From assembly GCA_003586115.2 (NCBI GenBank), contig QVOM02000034.1, positions 14,065,267-14,129,266 of the forward strand: a stretch of DNA of 64,000 nucleotides, read 5' to 3'. The DNA is from Salvator merianae. Its lineage: Eukaryota > Chordata > Lepidosauria > Squamata > Teiidae. A program made the translations under genes and the position numbers. Shown here piece after piece: positions 51,691-63,544 of the stretch. Under the pieces are notes generated by a model. The model was given only the letters and a program-made list of their open reading frames with translations. It did not search any database and was not told where the DNA came from. Numbering within the stretch: the stretch's first letter is position 1; every line of letters begins with the position of its first letter.

Positions 51691-54584
51691 AGCCAGATCT
51701 TTGTTTAGGTAGTATTAGAGTAGGTCTTGAAAATTAAGGGAGGGTTTTTTTTCCAGTTCTTTTCTAATTCCTAAATTGATGTCATGACACTTAATTGTTT
51801 GGGCTGGGCCACAAACAGGGATGACCATTCTCCCGCCCCCCCAAGTATAACTAGTCTACAAATTCTTAGTCAATCTGGCCACACACAAGGAATGCGGCCA
51901 CTTTTGGCATAGGTGAGTAATGTTGTTGCCAAGGAATCTTAGCTTTAGGCTTTACCAAGTTACCCAGAAAGGCATTTTATTTGCTTATTTGTTTATCTTA
52001 TTATTTATATTAAATATTTTTGATCAGTAAAAAATGGAGATATTAGAATGTTTTCTGGATCAGTGAACACATCTCTTTAACCTTGGTGGAAGACTTGCTC
52101 TCCCCTTTTAGGGACTATTCTTTTAACAAGGTCAATTTTTTCATTGTATTTTTTAATATTGATTTTATTATAACTTGCCCTGATCCTAAGGTATACAGTG
52201 GGATAGAAATATAAATAGCAAAATGTCTTGTTTCTACCTCCCATCGTGTTGATGGATTTGTGTGTGTGTGTGTGTTCATTTTCATTACTTTTTAAAATAG
52301 ACTTTATTAAGTTTTTTCTTATTAGTTTGCTGCCCTGAAACTTCGGTGCAGGATGATATATAAATAAATAAATAAATAAATAACAGGAATATATGGCAAA
52401 CTTCCATTCCCACTGACTAAATCAGTTACCATTTCCTTCTATATTAGCCTAGAATGCCAGAAATACTTGGACTGATCAGATGAACACAGATGTTAATCAC
52501 AGAAGAAAACTAAAGTGAAATTAAAATAAGGTCAAGAAGCAAATTTTCATTTTGCTATTTAGAGCATTGATCTTAAAGCAAAGTCAATAATATGCTTTTT
52601 AAAAGTTTATTTAACAGAGAGACGTTAGCTCAAAGGTTGTTGTGCCAGAGTAATAAGCCTAGAGGCAAATCTATAGCTAACATTGTACTTGATCATGACA
52701 GGTATACACCAATGTCCTTCTATTTAAAATGTTCTTGTTAGAAGCACATTTTATTATGTACTGATACAGATATTACACAAAGTCACGTGTATAGCATGAT
52801 GTATACACACATTGCACATATCATGTACTGGAAGGCTATAGAACTATATGGAGGGTATCTGAAAAACCATGTTGTACCAAGCAGCAAAAAAGTATCATTT
52901 TTAACTTGTGCAGTAGCCTCTCTCCTCCCATTGCCTCAGAGATCATTCACTAAAGAAAACAACTGGCAGCATAAGAGAATACTTCAGGACAAGCAGCACA
53001 GAATGCAAAGTTTACTTAAGAATATGACTTTGTCTAGCAATCAACTAACTTGGCCAGTTGGGTGTACCTTGTTTAACACAGGGAAGGCTTGGTTTCATAT
53101 AAATATTCAGCCCCATGCACTATTGAACATTCCTCTGCAGCTATTTTCCATACTCTTTTGCTTTGTGCAGCTGAACCTATTACTGAGCTTGATCCTCCAT
53201 TGGACTGGAGGAGAGTGATTTGAGAGGGGGAACCATGTCACTTTTTGGGGCCAGTGACCCTGTAATGATTGCTTCATTGAAAGCATGGGAAGTATGGAAA
53301 GTGCCTTAGTTTAGCTCTGGCTGTTGCTGGGATGAGATGAGATGGGTTTGCTGAAAGAGCAGAGGAGAGCAATCTGCAGAGGTGGTGGGCACTGTGTTCC
53401 TTTCAACACAGACTCCTTTCCTTCATTGACTTGCACCAATGATCCAATTTTCCATTCTAGTCATTGTAATTGTTAGGTGGATCAGTCAGCTCAATGAAAA
53501 TCAAACAGTCAATGTACATCAATGGAGCTGACCTAAACCCTGTTTTCCATCAACCTTAATGGTTTTCTTAACACAGATTCTCATTATATGGTTGTTGTTT
53601 TTTTTAGAATGCAATACCTTTGTTAAGGGGAGATAATTGTTTAAATCTGCATAGTGACTGGAGGAGTGAAGTACTTCATGGAAAGTCATCAATTCCAAGA
53701 TATCAGTGTATGAGGAAGAGATCAAGACTGCATTCTCACGGGTGAAAAAAGTGGCTTTAAAGTGACTTAGAGGTAGTAGTACACGATCTTTAAAAGTATA
53801 TTTTCTGCCCTTTAACATGGAATAGAGGCACTGATTTGCAGATCTCTAAGCTTCTTTAAGACCACTTTGTTTTTATTGCATGTGGATGCAGCCCAATTAT
53901 CCTTCATTGAGAAGTATTTCCTAGGCCATCATTGTTTTGTTTTGTTTTGTTTTGTTTTAAAGTATATAAGTTTGTTGAGCTGTCTCATGGGCAATTTAGT
54001 AAGATGCCCTGTTGAATCAAACTTATAGTGCATCTAATTCTGCAAACTGTTCACAGATTGGCCGTCATTTGAATATGGAAGCAAAAATAGCTTGTAATAA
54101 GTACAGTCTTTGCCCTGTTCTCAGTCTCCTAACAGATTTTTAAAGGCAAATTCCTTCTTATAAGAGAAAAAAAATAACATAGTCATCAGAGCTAGCAATC
54201 TGTAATGATCTTGTGTCCGAACTCTTTTGAGAACATCCAAGAGGTAGAGAATTCCAATCTATGCATCAGCATATCTATGTATGTATATTATCTATCTGGA
54301 CTATACAAAAATTCAGGACACATCTCCTTTTACTGTCAGAGGGATGCCAAGACATCCAAAAAAGGTACATGCTGCATGGACCTTGGTGGTGGCACTAGGT
54401 GCCTTGTGGTGATGCTCTTGCCCCCTTTACTGGTGCAATTACTATTGGAGGTGCCACTGAAAATGGAGAAGTGGAGGGTATCCTTTTCTGGGGCAGATTG
54501 AGTCACCTCCTCCTCCACCCAGAATGGAACTGCATCCAAGCTGAAGTGGAGACATGGCTCCAGTTTTCTTTAGTTCAGGTGTTT
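51691..54584. other. anonymous DNA with minor simple repeats
   Basis: Holds (GT)n at 52259-52275, (AAAT)n at 52361-52382 after a GATGATATATAAATAAAT tail like those of reptile LINE/SINE 3' ends, and (TTTTG)n at 53933-53957. A 143-codon frame at 52787-53218 has no motif, no codon character and no family resemblance, and is left unannotated. Confidence 0.4.
53726..53893. mobile_element. small foldback MITE
   Basis: Left end GACTGCATTCTCACGGGTG then AAAAAAGTGGCTTTAAAG; right end CTTTAAGACCACTTTGTTTT then GCATGTGGATGCAGCC. The ends are inverted and resemble the GACTGCATCC...GGGTGCAGCC ends of the element at 38928. No ORF. Confidence 0.65.
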
Positions 54585-55010
54585 TAGGAAAGGGATAAAA
54601 CCTTCTTCGTATCCATTCTGTCTACAACATATATAATTTTATACACCTCTGTCATGTCCTCTCTCACTTGATTTCTTTGTAGACACCAAAGCCCTGACCA
54701 TTTCAAGCTTTTCCTGTAAGAGGGTAGCTTTGGCCCCTTTACCATTTTAGCTGCCCTCTTTGAACTTTTTACAATTCCGCTCTATCTTTTCTTGAGATGC
54801 AGCAACCAAAACTATATATGGTATTCTAAAACTGACATCATAATATTGGCCATTTTATTTTTTAAAACTCTATCCTAACATTCTATGAGCTTTTATCACA
54901 GCTGATACACATTAGGTCAGTACTTTCATTGAGTTATCTACCACTATGGCAAGATTTCTTTCCAGGTCAGTTACAGTCAACTCAGATCCTACTAGTTTAC
55001 AAGGATAGTT
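54585..55010 (-). mobile_element. old CR1/L3 RT 3' fragment, antisense
   Basis: Plus-strand order CACCTCTGTCATGTCCTCTC, TGTAGACACCAAAGCCCTGA, TTTTAGCTGCCCTCTTTGAA and AGATGCAGCAACCAAAACTA is the reverse complement of the CR1 thumb region (compare 45040-45200). Heavily diverged. Confidence 0.75.
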
Positions 55011-55393
55011 TAGTATTGGCTCAGTCATGTATCAGAACTAGAACAAGTGCCTTACAAGACAGTTAGGAAACAAATCAAGAATTATGTAACAGAAGCAGAA
55101 ATTTTCATAATAGTCACAGGCTTTTTGTCTGCATTTCCAGGTATTGTTTAGAGCTGAGTATTGGTGCTATGCTGATGGAATGAAAACCGGAGGTACCCTT
55201 ACATCAGCATCTCAGATCACAATAACAATGTTTTTCCTACCCAGTGATTCACCTGAATGCAACAAGTCCTCCTCCCATATCTTCGCATCGGAATCTGTGC
55301 AGGATGTAGGCTCCGAATGCATTCCATTTGGAGTGCTTTAACTTTATGTAAGTTAAGTAGCTTTACATAAGTAGATTTTAACCGTCATCAGCT

Positions 55394-55448
55394 GAATGAT
55401 CACCAGTGTAGTGTAATAAGTGACTAGATTGTCAGATTAGGACCAGGT
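55394..55448 (+). repeat. SINE head fragment
   Basis: ACCAGTGTAGTGTAATAAGT then AGATTGTCAGATTAGGACC resembles the tRNA-like head of the SINE at 28285-28518 (GCCAGTGTAGCATAGTGG...). Only about 50 bp are recognisable; no B box. Confidence 0.4.
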
Positions 55449-57560
55449 AGGTAAAAGGTAAAGATGCCCTTGAGTTGAGTTGGACTCCCAGTAGCTCTAT
55501 GAATCTACCTATGCAGTCTACTTAGGAAATACACAGAAACACCCAGGGAACAAACTATGATCCTCTATGTTTGATCACAGAGCTAGAACATCTCCCAAGA
55601 GCATTCAGGGTATCTCAGATCCTGCACAAAGGCGGAGACAGTGCTGTAAATGAAGGGTGAAACTGATAGTGTAGGGGTTGCATATTTGTATGTCCTTATT
55701 GCATCACAGGAGAACTCTACGGGTTCAGGATATACATGCTTTTGCACCCATTGCGCACTCATTCCACTGTAAGTGCTCATCATAGTTCTTTAATAGCAAA
55801 GTGTTAGAAAGAACTCTGACAGTACTTCCCACAACTCTTCCCCCACCACACTCTGTGCAGACATACCTGAGAGTGCTTCGTGTTTTTCAGACCACAGGAA
55901 AAATGACTAACTTTCATGGCCATTTCCTGTGTTCAGCAAAATGTTCCTGAGCAGAAACATTGAACTGGGAAATGGAAGCTCTCTAACTTTGTTGTTTTCT
56001 CTACCAGGAGCAACGGGAGGCATGCAGACAGCATTCCACTGATGGACCACTTGACAGGACCGTGATCAGAAGCTATTGAAGCAGCAATCTCTAATCATTG
56101 TTCTGTCTCTGCCATGGTGTGGAAACTGCCTTAGTCAGGTTTGGCTCATTATGAGCTGAGCCATGGCATCATGGAGCCAGCTTGAGATGTCCTGTCAATG
56201 CAAACAGCTGCCTCATTGGCTCACCCATATGTATTAAAGTGAAAGTCTGGTTCAAGTTCCCCCTTTCCTATGGGTCCCCTGAATGAGATGACCAGCTGGG
56301 TTCTGCTTTCGCCTCAAAGACCAACATCCAGTTCCAATGTAATGTAGTAGTAATCTCAAAGGTCTACCTTTCTGACCCAATATTGCCAGAATAGGCTGTA
56401 AGTGGGCACAGACTCAGAGTCAGTGCTGGCTGGCTTTCAGGGCAGCTGACTCCCACAGCTTGCACAGTATTGGTCAGTTCTCATCATCAGTGCTACCAAT
56501 CTTTGTGCAACAACTAGGCCTGGCTGGGTGACTGGCATTCAAAGCAGTTGTCTCCCACAGGTTGTGCAATATGGGCAGAGCTTTCTCTTCCATCAGCACT
56601 GCAATTTTTCATGTGCTGGCTGCGATGGATTGGCTGCATGGCTATCACTGGGGGCAATTGATTTTCTGATCTCCAGGCATGGACCTGCCATGCTTCTTTC
56701 AACATTGCTGGAATGAAAATGTACAATTTTGAGATTGCTATTGTGCTAATGCATTGGAAATGGATGGCTGGGGCCCAGGGTGGAGCAGCAGACTACTGAC
56801 TGGCCACCCCATTAAAGCCAGGTCGAACCAGCTCATAAAATCAGGTTTATCCAGTTAATTTTATTCTTTCTTTGTATGTATCATTTTCATTTTTATGCTT
56901 TGTTTAATTAGTTTTATACTGTTTACTGCCCTGAGACTGTGTAATAGGGTAGTGTAAAATTCCAATAACTAAATAACACCTAGAAAGTTGAAGCCACATA
57001 TGAACCAAATCCAGATTCTTTTAGCCCAGATTGGCTCAAAAATGAGTTCAGTGCACCAAGCTTGTTCTCAGCAAGCTGTATCACTCAGACCTAATCAACA
57101 TGCCTCTAATCTACATATCTGGATGCATACTGTGTGTAATTCACAAAAACCACAAGAAGAATTTTCATCATACTTCCAATCCTGATCAGAACAGATCCCT
57201 AAAATCCATCTGAAACTGAGCAGGCATTGAATTTCTCTCCTATCCCTTACTAGCGTTTGTGCACTTTTTTCTCTCTCAATGTTTTATTTGCAGTTATGTT
57301 TCACATTGTATATGATTGAAAGGCCATAATTGATTTACTCCTGCAAGATCTGCCAGGCTATTGTTACACACAATTATTGGTTGTGAACATGCAAGATTTT
57401 CCCCTTCTTTGGTGTCTAAGCAGTGTTTATGACAATGAATGGTTCTTGGTGGCTTTGTTCTCCAATTGGGCAGAATGCCTTTATGATTACAGTTTTCTCT
57501 TTCTCTAACAGAAGTGTTTATAAGAAACAACCTGAAACATTTTTTTTTTATTTTCTTCAA
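55449..57560. other. anonymous DNA
   Basis: No gene supported. 55800-55990 loosely resembles 33730-33920. At 56845-56990 a CTGCCCTGAGACTGTGTAAT phrase followed by TAAATAA recalls the 3' tail of reptile retroposons. Confidence 0.35.
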
Positions 57561-57561
57561 A

Positions 57562-57726
57562 GCACAGGCAGAGAGTGTGGGAACTCCCAAGCTGAAATCA
57601 AAATCCTCTAAGCCATCAAAGATTGATGCTTTACCTGATACTGCAGATGCTAGTTGCACTTATAGAATAGCAGCCTCTGAGAATGATTTAGCAAAAGTGG
57701 AAAACCTACATTTTAATGTCAAATAA
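57562..57726 (+). other. weak candidate terminal coding exon
   Basis: A T-rich tract (TTTTTTTTTATTTTCTTCAA) leads to AG at 57560-57561. After it one frame is open for 54 codons to a TAA at 57726: it contains TPKLKSKSSKPSKIDALPD and ends KVENLHFNVK. The Ser/Lys-rich, low-complexity-then-ordered texture is protein-like, and the pyrimidine tract plus AG fits a splice acceptor. I do not recognise the protein, no upstream exon can be linked, and chance remains likely. Confidence 0.2.
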
Positions 57727-58726
57727 GCTTGAAACAACTTGGAATCAACTTCCAAGCTAGGCTTTCAGTCAGATATGATTCTTGTTCTTTTTTTCTCCTC
57801 TGTACAAGTGTACAATTGTTTACTATTGCTATTGTGCCTTACAAACAGTTGTAAAGTACCTCTACTGATCACCCACCCCAGATAAAGGATCAAGCTTTAG
57901 AGTGCTAAGAATGAGATTATTGAAATGTCCAGATGTGCATGAAGATGCAGAATTGTAACATATATAGTTACCCAAACCAACCACAAGTCCACTAAGGTGT
58001 TAGTGGCTTGGTCATCCCCACCCCCCTGCCCCAGTATTCTCAAGGCCTTGGGATGCATCACTGTTCAAAAACTGCAGGGACTGTCAATTATTTTCATGTC
58101 AGCCACAGGGATAGTGAATCTAGGCATGGCAGTATCAAAGCAGAGGCATCCAGTGCAGCTAGGTGCAGGTAGAAACACTTCCCCCTGCAAATAGATGATT
58201 TGTGAAGTTCACATGGTCTTCAAATAAAGTTCACAAACTGGATTTCAGCAGGAGGAAGGACTTCCACCTGTGTTCACTTGCACCAGTCATCACTGTTCAA
58301 AGATGATCATAACAATACCCAAAAGACTAATGAGTTCAGTTTGTTGATCCTCAAGTTACGCCGTACATTTTTACTGGAAAATCCTAGTGCCAAGGTAGCC
58401 ACAAATCTCAATGGGCTTGAAAGAGTAAGATAACAAAGGTCTTTTTGCACTTACCTGTATCCCATTTCAAATTAATCACTGGAATGCCACTTTTATACCC
58501 AGACACTGCTGCAGCATTCCAAAAATTGTCTCAAAGAATTCCAGCAGCATGAGGATTGCTCTGGAAACAGCATCTTCTGTACAGCGAGATGAGGGGGTGT
58601 GGGCTTCATGTCTGCAGCTGCGCAGTTGTCTGCAGTGTCAGGCTTCCCTTGAAAAGTCTGACCAAACTTGCTCCAGATGTTAGTTTGGACTTTACAGTGA
58701 TGATCTGGGTGAGCTATTTGCATTTT
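57727..58726. other. anonymous DNA
   Basis: No feature supported. Confidence 0.35.
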
Positions 58727-59204
58727 GGGGCCTTTTTGCACTTTCCACTATAGAATTTTCTCAAATGAACATTCCACAGTGGAACAGGCCCTGCAGCACC
58801 AAAGCCATTTGCACTGAGAGGCCTGCAACATCCTAGCAACAGGCTTCCAGCATTTGCACTGTAAATGCTGGTGGCCCACACCATGATAGCAGCCGTGAAA
58901 ATTTTCAGCTGCTGGCATGGTGACCGGAAACATGGTACAACTGCACAGCTGCAGCCACACCACATGCCACGTGACTACACAACCACAACTGTGCCACACA
59001 GCACAGCATGTGCACCCGGAAGAGCATTTGTACTTGGAAGAGGGCGCAAATGCTATATAACAGGAGCAGTCCAGCTGGTACAGCTGTGGAGCATGATTTT
59101 GTGCTCCAAAGCAAGTAGTGATCAGGAGCTGTAGCCTTGTGCAATGTGAACACACGTCACTAGTGAGCATGCAAACACTCACTAGTGAAAATTGCAAAAA
59201 AGCC
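58727..59204. mobile_element. GGGCC-end MITE family, copy I (478 bp)
   Basis: Starts GGGGCCTTTTTGCACTTTCC and ends AAAATTGCAAAAAAGCCC. TTT stands on both sides (58724-58726 and 59205-59207), a possible 3-bp duplication. Internal order GCTTCCAGCATTTGC, GCTGGCATGGTGACCGG, GCAGCTGCAGCCAC, a CACTAGTGAGCATG...CACTCACTAGTG hairpin at the right. Diverged open frames of up to 193 codons on the minus strand are not genes. Confidence 0.75.
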
Positions 59205-59253
59205 CTTTGTGCTGCTGAAAAAGAACAGAGGTGTTCCAGCATGCAGAATGTGA

Positions 59254-59681
59254 GGGCCTGTTCATACTTTAAGCTAGTGAACATCAACTCCAGCTGCTTC
59301 CTATTGTGGCTAACTGTGGAGTACTGCATTGTGCTCCACAGTTTGACCAGGAGCAGCTAGTCTGCTCCCAGTCGTGCATTTGCACCCACTTCTGGGTGCA
59401 AATGCATGGACACATGTAATGCTGCAGCTGTGCTTGTGTGATTGTGTGATCACACCTGCACAGCCCGCAGCTCTGCCAGTTGCCATGGCAGTGGCTGGAT
59501 GCTTCCTAGCTGCTGTCATGGTGAAGATCAGGAGCAGGATACCAGCATTTGCAGTGTGAATGCTGGTATCCTCCTGGTATTCTTGTCTAGAGCAGCACAG
59601 TGCAGACAGTGTTTGTCCTGTGTGATCAATTTCACATTAGGATAGTTATTCTGTTCTAATGTGGAAAGTGTGAAAATGCCC
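59254..59681. mobile_element. GGGCC-end MITE family, copy J (428 bp)
   Basis: Starts GGGCCTGTTCATACTTTAAG and ends AAAGTGTGAAAATGCCC. TGA stands directly outside both ends (59251-59253 and 59682-59684). Contains CTGTGGAGTACTGCATTGTG, GGAGCAGCTAGTCTGCTCCC (a hairpin), GCATTTGCACCC, TTGCCATGGCAGTGGCTGGA and GTTCTAATGTGG. With copy G the clearest full-length example. Confidence 0.8.
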
Positions 59682-60214
59682 TGAATGGCTCCAACTGACC
59701 TTGATTTTCACTGGCTTGGGATTGTCTACTTAGACAGTTCCAGTCTTGTAAGTGTGAACCTAGCCCAAATCTAGATGACTCTCAGCTTTTCTTGTGCCTC
59801 ATGTGCACATAAACAAAAAGTATAGCTTTTCTATGTTATTCACAGTTTTTACAATCACAACAAGGGTCTATCTTCAGCACTCTGTCATTACTGAACAAAA
59901 AAATAGATACCTGGTTTTCTGTGACTTATTAATTGTTTGTTTTTTGGTTTTTTTCATTGAGAGGGATTGGAAACTGATAGAAGCTATCTCCATTATAAGT
60001 GCTTCACTGGATCAGTCCCATACCCAACCAGCTGCACAGGGAAACCCACCAGCAGGACATAAGCACAAAGCTTGTTCTGCTTGCAGTCTCCTAACTGCTG
60101 ACCTTCAAGACATATAACTTCCTGCTGTCATCAGAGCTAACATCTATGATAGCCCTGTCTTACATGAAGTCTTACATAGCCCTGTCTTACACGATAGCCC
60201 TGTCTTACATTTTT

Positions 60215-60430
60215 GAAACCATCCAAATTAGTAGGTAACACATATCATGAGGGGAAATTCCAAAGTTTAATTATGCATTGTGAAGAATAAGAATTTGTTC
60301 TGCCTGTTCAGGATTTAACTTCATTGGACGACCTCTAGTTCAAGTAGTTTGGTTTTCCAAACAAACAAAAGACACTTTTCCATATCTACTTTGTCCACAC
60401 CAGGCATAATTTTATTGACCTCTCTCAAGG
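60215..60430 (-). mobile_element. old CR1/L3 fragment, antisense
   Basis: Plus-strand words TTTAATTATGCATTGTGAAG, CATTGGACGACCTCTAGTTC and CATATCTACTTTGTCCACAC are the reverse complement of the CR1/L3 terminal region. Diverged and truncated; it abuts a MITE fragment. Confidence 0.6.
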
Positions 60431-60607
60431 ACTTGCTCACACTTTGTACTTCCTGGCCACTGCCACAATAAAGATTCAACACTGGAAATGCTGGTAGCCT
60501 GCTGATGGTAAGTACTACAGCCATGCAGCGTGGACAGTGTCCACACTGCATGGTCAATAGAACACAATAATTATTGTTCTACAGTGGTAAGTTGGAACAG
60601 GCCCCAT
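60431..60607. mobile_element. GGGCC-end MITE family, copy K (right part)
   Basis: TTCCTGGCCACTGCCACAAT, TCAACACTGGAAATGCTGGT and TGCATGGTCAATAG, ending GTTGGAACAGGCCCC. The left half is missing. Confidence 0.55.
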
Positions 60608-60702
60608 GTCTACTCTAACTCATTTCCTTATCAGACTCGATCTAAATCAGCTGATCTGGATCAAGAGACACCCTCTGATCTGAATCACAGAGCAGAACAA
60701 CA

Positions 60703-60894
60703 TGGGCCCTTTCTGCACTTGGCCTTCCTGTGGATTATATGCCGGAATAGAGACCTGCCATTCCTATGCTAGTGCAAACTATGAAACGTCTTACCCAGGG
60801 CCTACCTTAGTCTGCACTAGCATGCAGATGGCAGGTCCCTATTCTGAGATATAATCCTGAATAAAGCCCAGTGCAGAAAGGGCCACTGTCTGCA
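60703..60894. mobile_element. 192-bp foldback MITE
   Basis: Left arm about 60704-60779 and right arm about 60812-60894 are inverted copies: GGCCCTTTCTGCACTTGG against CCCAGTGCAGAAAGGGCC, GAATAGAGACCTGCCAT against ATGGCAGGTCCCTATTC, ATGCTAGTGCAAACT against AGTCTGCACTAGCAT. The middle 30 bases form the loop. No ORF; target duplication unclear. Confidence 0.85.
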
Positions 60895-61125
60895 TTGTGA
60901 CATCTATTTCAGTCCAGCTGCCACACTGGCCCTGAAGCTCACATAAACTTTAGAGACAGCCTCTGTAAGTTCTGATGGCCAGGAATGAAAGTTCTTGGCT
61001 TCAGAGACCCAGATGAGCCCAATTCAGCAACGCAATAAGGCATTCCACCAAAATGCCCTCCCTGCTAAACTGAAACATGGAGGCATGCATCTTCTGCACA
61101 CCTTCATGCTCTGGATTATAGAACA
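60895..61125. repeat. 'CCCATTT' family repeat, diverged
   Basis: GATGGCCAGGAATGAAAGTT, CTTCAGAGACCCAGATGAG and CCACCAAAATGCCCTCCC parallel the copy at 21897-22170 (GATGACTAGGAATGAAAGTA). Confidence 0.45.
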
Positions 61126-61129
61126 TGAG

Positions 61130-61437
61130 GTAATGGGGTAGGCCCCATTGCCCATCATGCATTGTGTGATCACATGATCACACATGCGTGATGGGCGGGC
61201 TAATTGCCCAGAAGATGGCCGCCACTGTGGACAGGAAGGTAGGTGCAAATGAATCCTCACCTGAAGCTCACTTTGAGCTTCAGGTGAGGATTCAGACACC
61301 TTTTTACCTGTCCAGCGGTAGTAACGATCGGCAGCGGATGAGGTCCACTGCCGGTTGTTACAGCCATCTGCCTGTGCGAATGCACTTGTCTAGCAAGCAT
61401 CCTTAATGCTTGCTAGTTACAAGTGCGGACAGGCCCT
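61130..61437. mobile_element. MITE built from four consecutive hairpins
   Basis: Hairpins in a row: 61151-61195 (about 21-bp arms around TGTGATCA), 61251-61293 (perfect 20-bp arms, 3-base loop), about 61320-61360 (GTAACGATCGGCAG against CTGCCGGTTGTTAC) and about 61382-61425 (CTAGCAAGCAT against ATGCTTGCTAG). The right end complement GGGCCTGTCCGCACTTGTAA fits the GGGCC-end family; the left end carries GGGGTAGGCCCC. No ORF. Confidence 0.65.
61251..61293. repeat. perfect hairpin, 20-bp stem, 3-base loop
   Basis: GAATCCTCACCTGAAGCTCA, loop CTT, then its exact reverse complement. Confidence 0.95.
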
Positions 61438-63544
61438 AGGAAGCCATCTATTCTGCATCAAGGCAAGTATAGAAAGGCCCCTAGTCAAAAAAGGCAAAAA
61501 TTTATTTTTACTTTTAAATTAGATGTTTATATACTGTCCTATTCATAACCACAGGGTGATGAACAGAATTATGAAAAACATAATGAAGACTAGATACAAT
61601 TTACAATTCCAAATTACAGTACCTCACTCACCAAACAAAATGTATCAAAAGATAATCTTTTAGCAATAATCAAAAAGTGATTAATGGGGCTGCCTGGTGT
61701 ATCTCAATAGGGAGACTGTTCCACAGTTTTGTGGTTACAACTGAGAAAGTTTTTATCCTTGTCTCGGTTGTGTGCATTTCATCAAACATTGGATCTGTAA
61801 GGAGATCCTCTCTCAAAACCTCAGTTATTGGGCCAATCTATATGAAAAGAGACACTGATTTCTAAATCCACCACTTTTTATCCAGATGTTCTTATTGTTT
61901 GGTACCACTGAATTGAAGATTACTCCATGCAGTTTCTTTGAGAGATATAAAAGTGATTTCCCATTGCTTTCTTCTGGAGAGATGCCAAGGATCAAACCTG
62001 CTTTATAATCAGTTGCTCGACTGAGGACCTATGACCACTCTCTTTGGAAATGGAATCTTCAAAATAATGAGTGAAGATCGCGTTGTGGAACTACTTGAAC
62101 TTTAACCTGTAAGTATGGATCCTTCCACATTTTACTTATCATCATCATCTGTTTATTTCTATACTACCTTTCTTTACTATGCTCAAGGAAGTTTTATGTG
62201 TATAGTTGCCCCAAAAGTATTGCTCAAGTTTACTGTGCAATTCACATGTGTGAAATGAGGAATACTGTTAAACACAGTTTTATAGTTTGCGTTCATTATC
62301 ATTTTTAATGTATTGCTTTCAATTGTGACTTATGCGATTAGCAGCATAGTATGTGATACAAATCTGAGTAAAGAAAGTTCTGCAAAGAGAAAAAACAAAA
62401 ATGAACATTTAAGCAAAAAGCTTAAAAATATGCTAAGACTCAAAGTTCCTATGGGAGTTCTACAGATAATTGTTCCGAGGACTCGGCTGATAAATATGAA
62501 CATTGTATATTTAAGAGTCAACAGATGCTGAGTAACGTTACTACTTACAGAATAATGGGCATGTATGTATACAATGGCCTCATGAAAAGTAGGACAAGAC
62601 ACTTACACCTTTAATAGTTGTATAGAAGAGAAAATTTAAGTGGAAGCAGTTCATCACACAGCTATATCTGCTAAGATCCTCTCTGCTTATACAGCTTTTA
62701 AACATATAAAAGACTTGCCCTTCTCTCCATTGAGTCATGCTACTAGTCAAGAATCTTATTTTCTGGACTAAAGCTTCAATTGCTGTAGCCAAAGTGACTA
62801 CAGCCATTTTCACACTTACTACACTAGCACAGACTAATTAGACAGTGCTAGCATAGTACTTAACCATACAGAATGTACACAGTTCTGAGAAAATGAGTCC
62901 TGAAGCTGGCTACTAGTGTTTGCTGTGGTAGCTGTTAGCTGTGCTCAATCTTCACCATGGCAGCACATGGCAAGCCACTGGAGAAATGTTGACAGCTTGC
63001 CAGCATCATGACTGGAAGCTATTTCAGAACTATCTCAATCCACTGGTCACTTAATGCAGCAATAAAAATAGTGCTGGATATCCTGCGCTCTTTTTACTAG
63101 CTGACATGTTTGTGAATTCATGGCTGTCTGGCACAATCCTTTCACATAGCATTTCAAGTGACTTTCAGGAATTTGCTCCACATGTGGAAAAGAACAAAAG
63201 AAAGGGGATGTGCATGTGGCACGTTCCTGGGTGTCCCTTGTGATGCTATGCCAAAGGACTTCACCAAACAGCTAATAAGTCATAAACATGTTGCGTGCTC
63301 CCAGCATGTATGACAGGTCACATCAAGGGTCAAAGTTGGCTTCCTTTTTATATCTGGCTTTCCCTTCACCTCAGCCTTCATCTACACACATTTAGAGAAA
63401 CAGCTTAAAAGTAGTTTAGAGGTAGTAAGGTGTAGATATCAGTGTTTTCTTCCCACCTCTAATCCACATTAAAGGTCAGTAATTGTGATCCATGACCTAC
63501 TGAGAACTTGTACACTTTGTTTTAGCTTTTGTGTCCTCTTGCAG
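61438..63544. other. anonymous DNA
   Basis: No gene supported. Near 62805-63080 words TTTTCACACTTACTACACTA and CTTCACCATGGCAGCACATG hint at another diverged GGGCC-end MITE, but ends cannot be placed. Confidence 0.35.

Noticed and set aside
52787..53218. 143-codon frame
   Set aside because: No motif, no splice context and no similarity noticed; consistent with chance in 64 kb.
58748..59329. 193-codon Cys-rich minus-strand frame
   Set aside because: Spans a GGGCC-end MITE; Cys/Ser richness follows the TGCAGC-rich repeat composition, and relatives of the MITE lack the frame.
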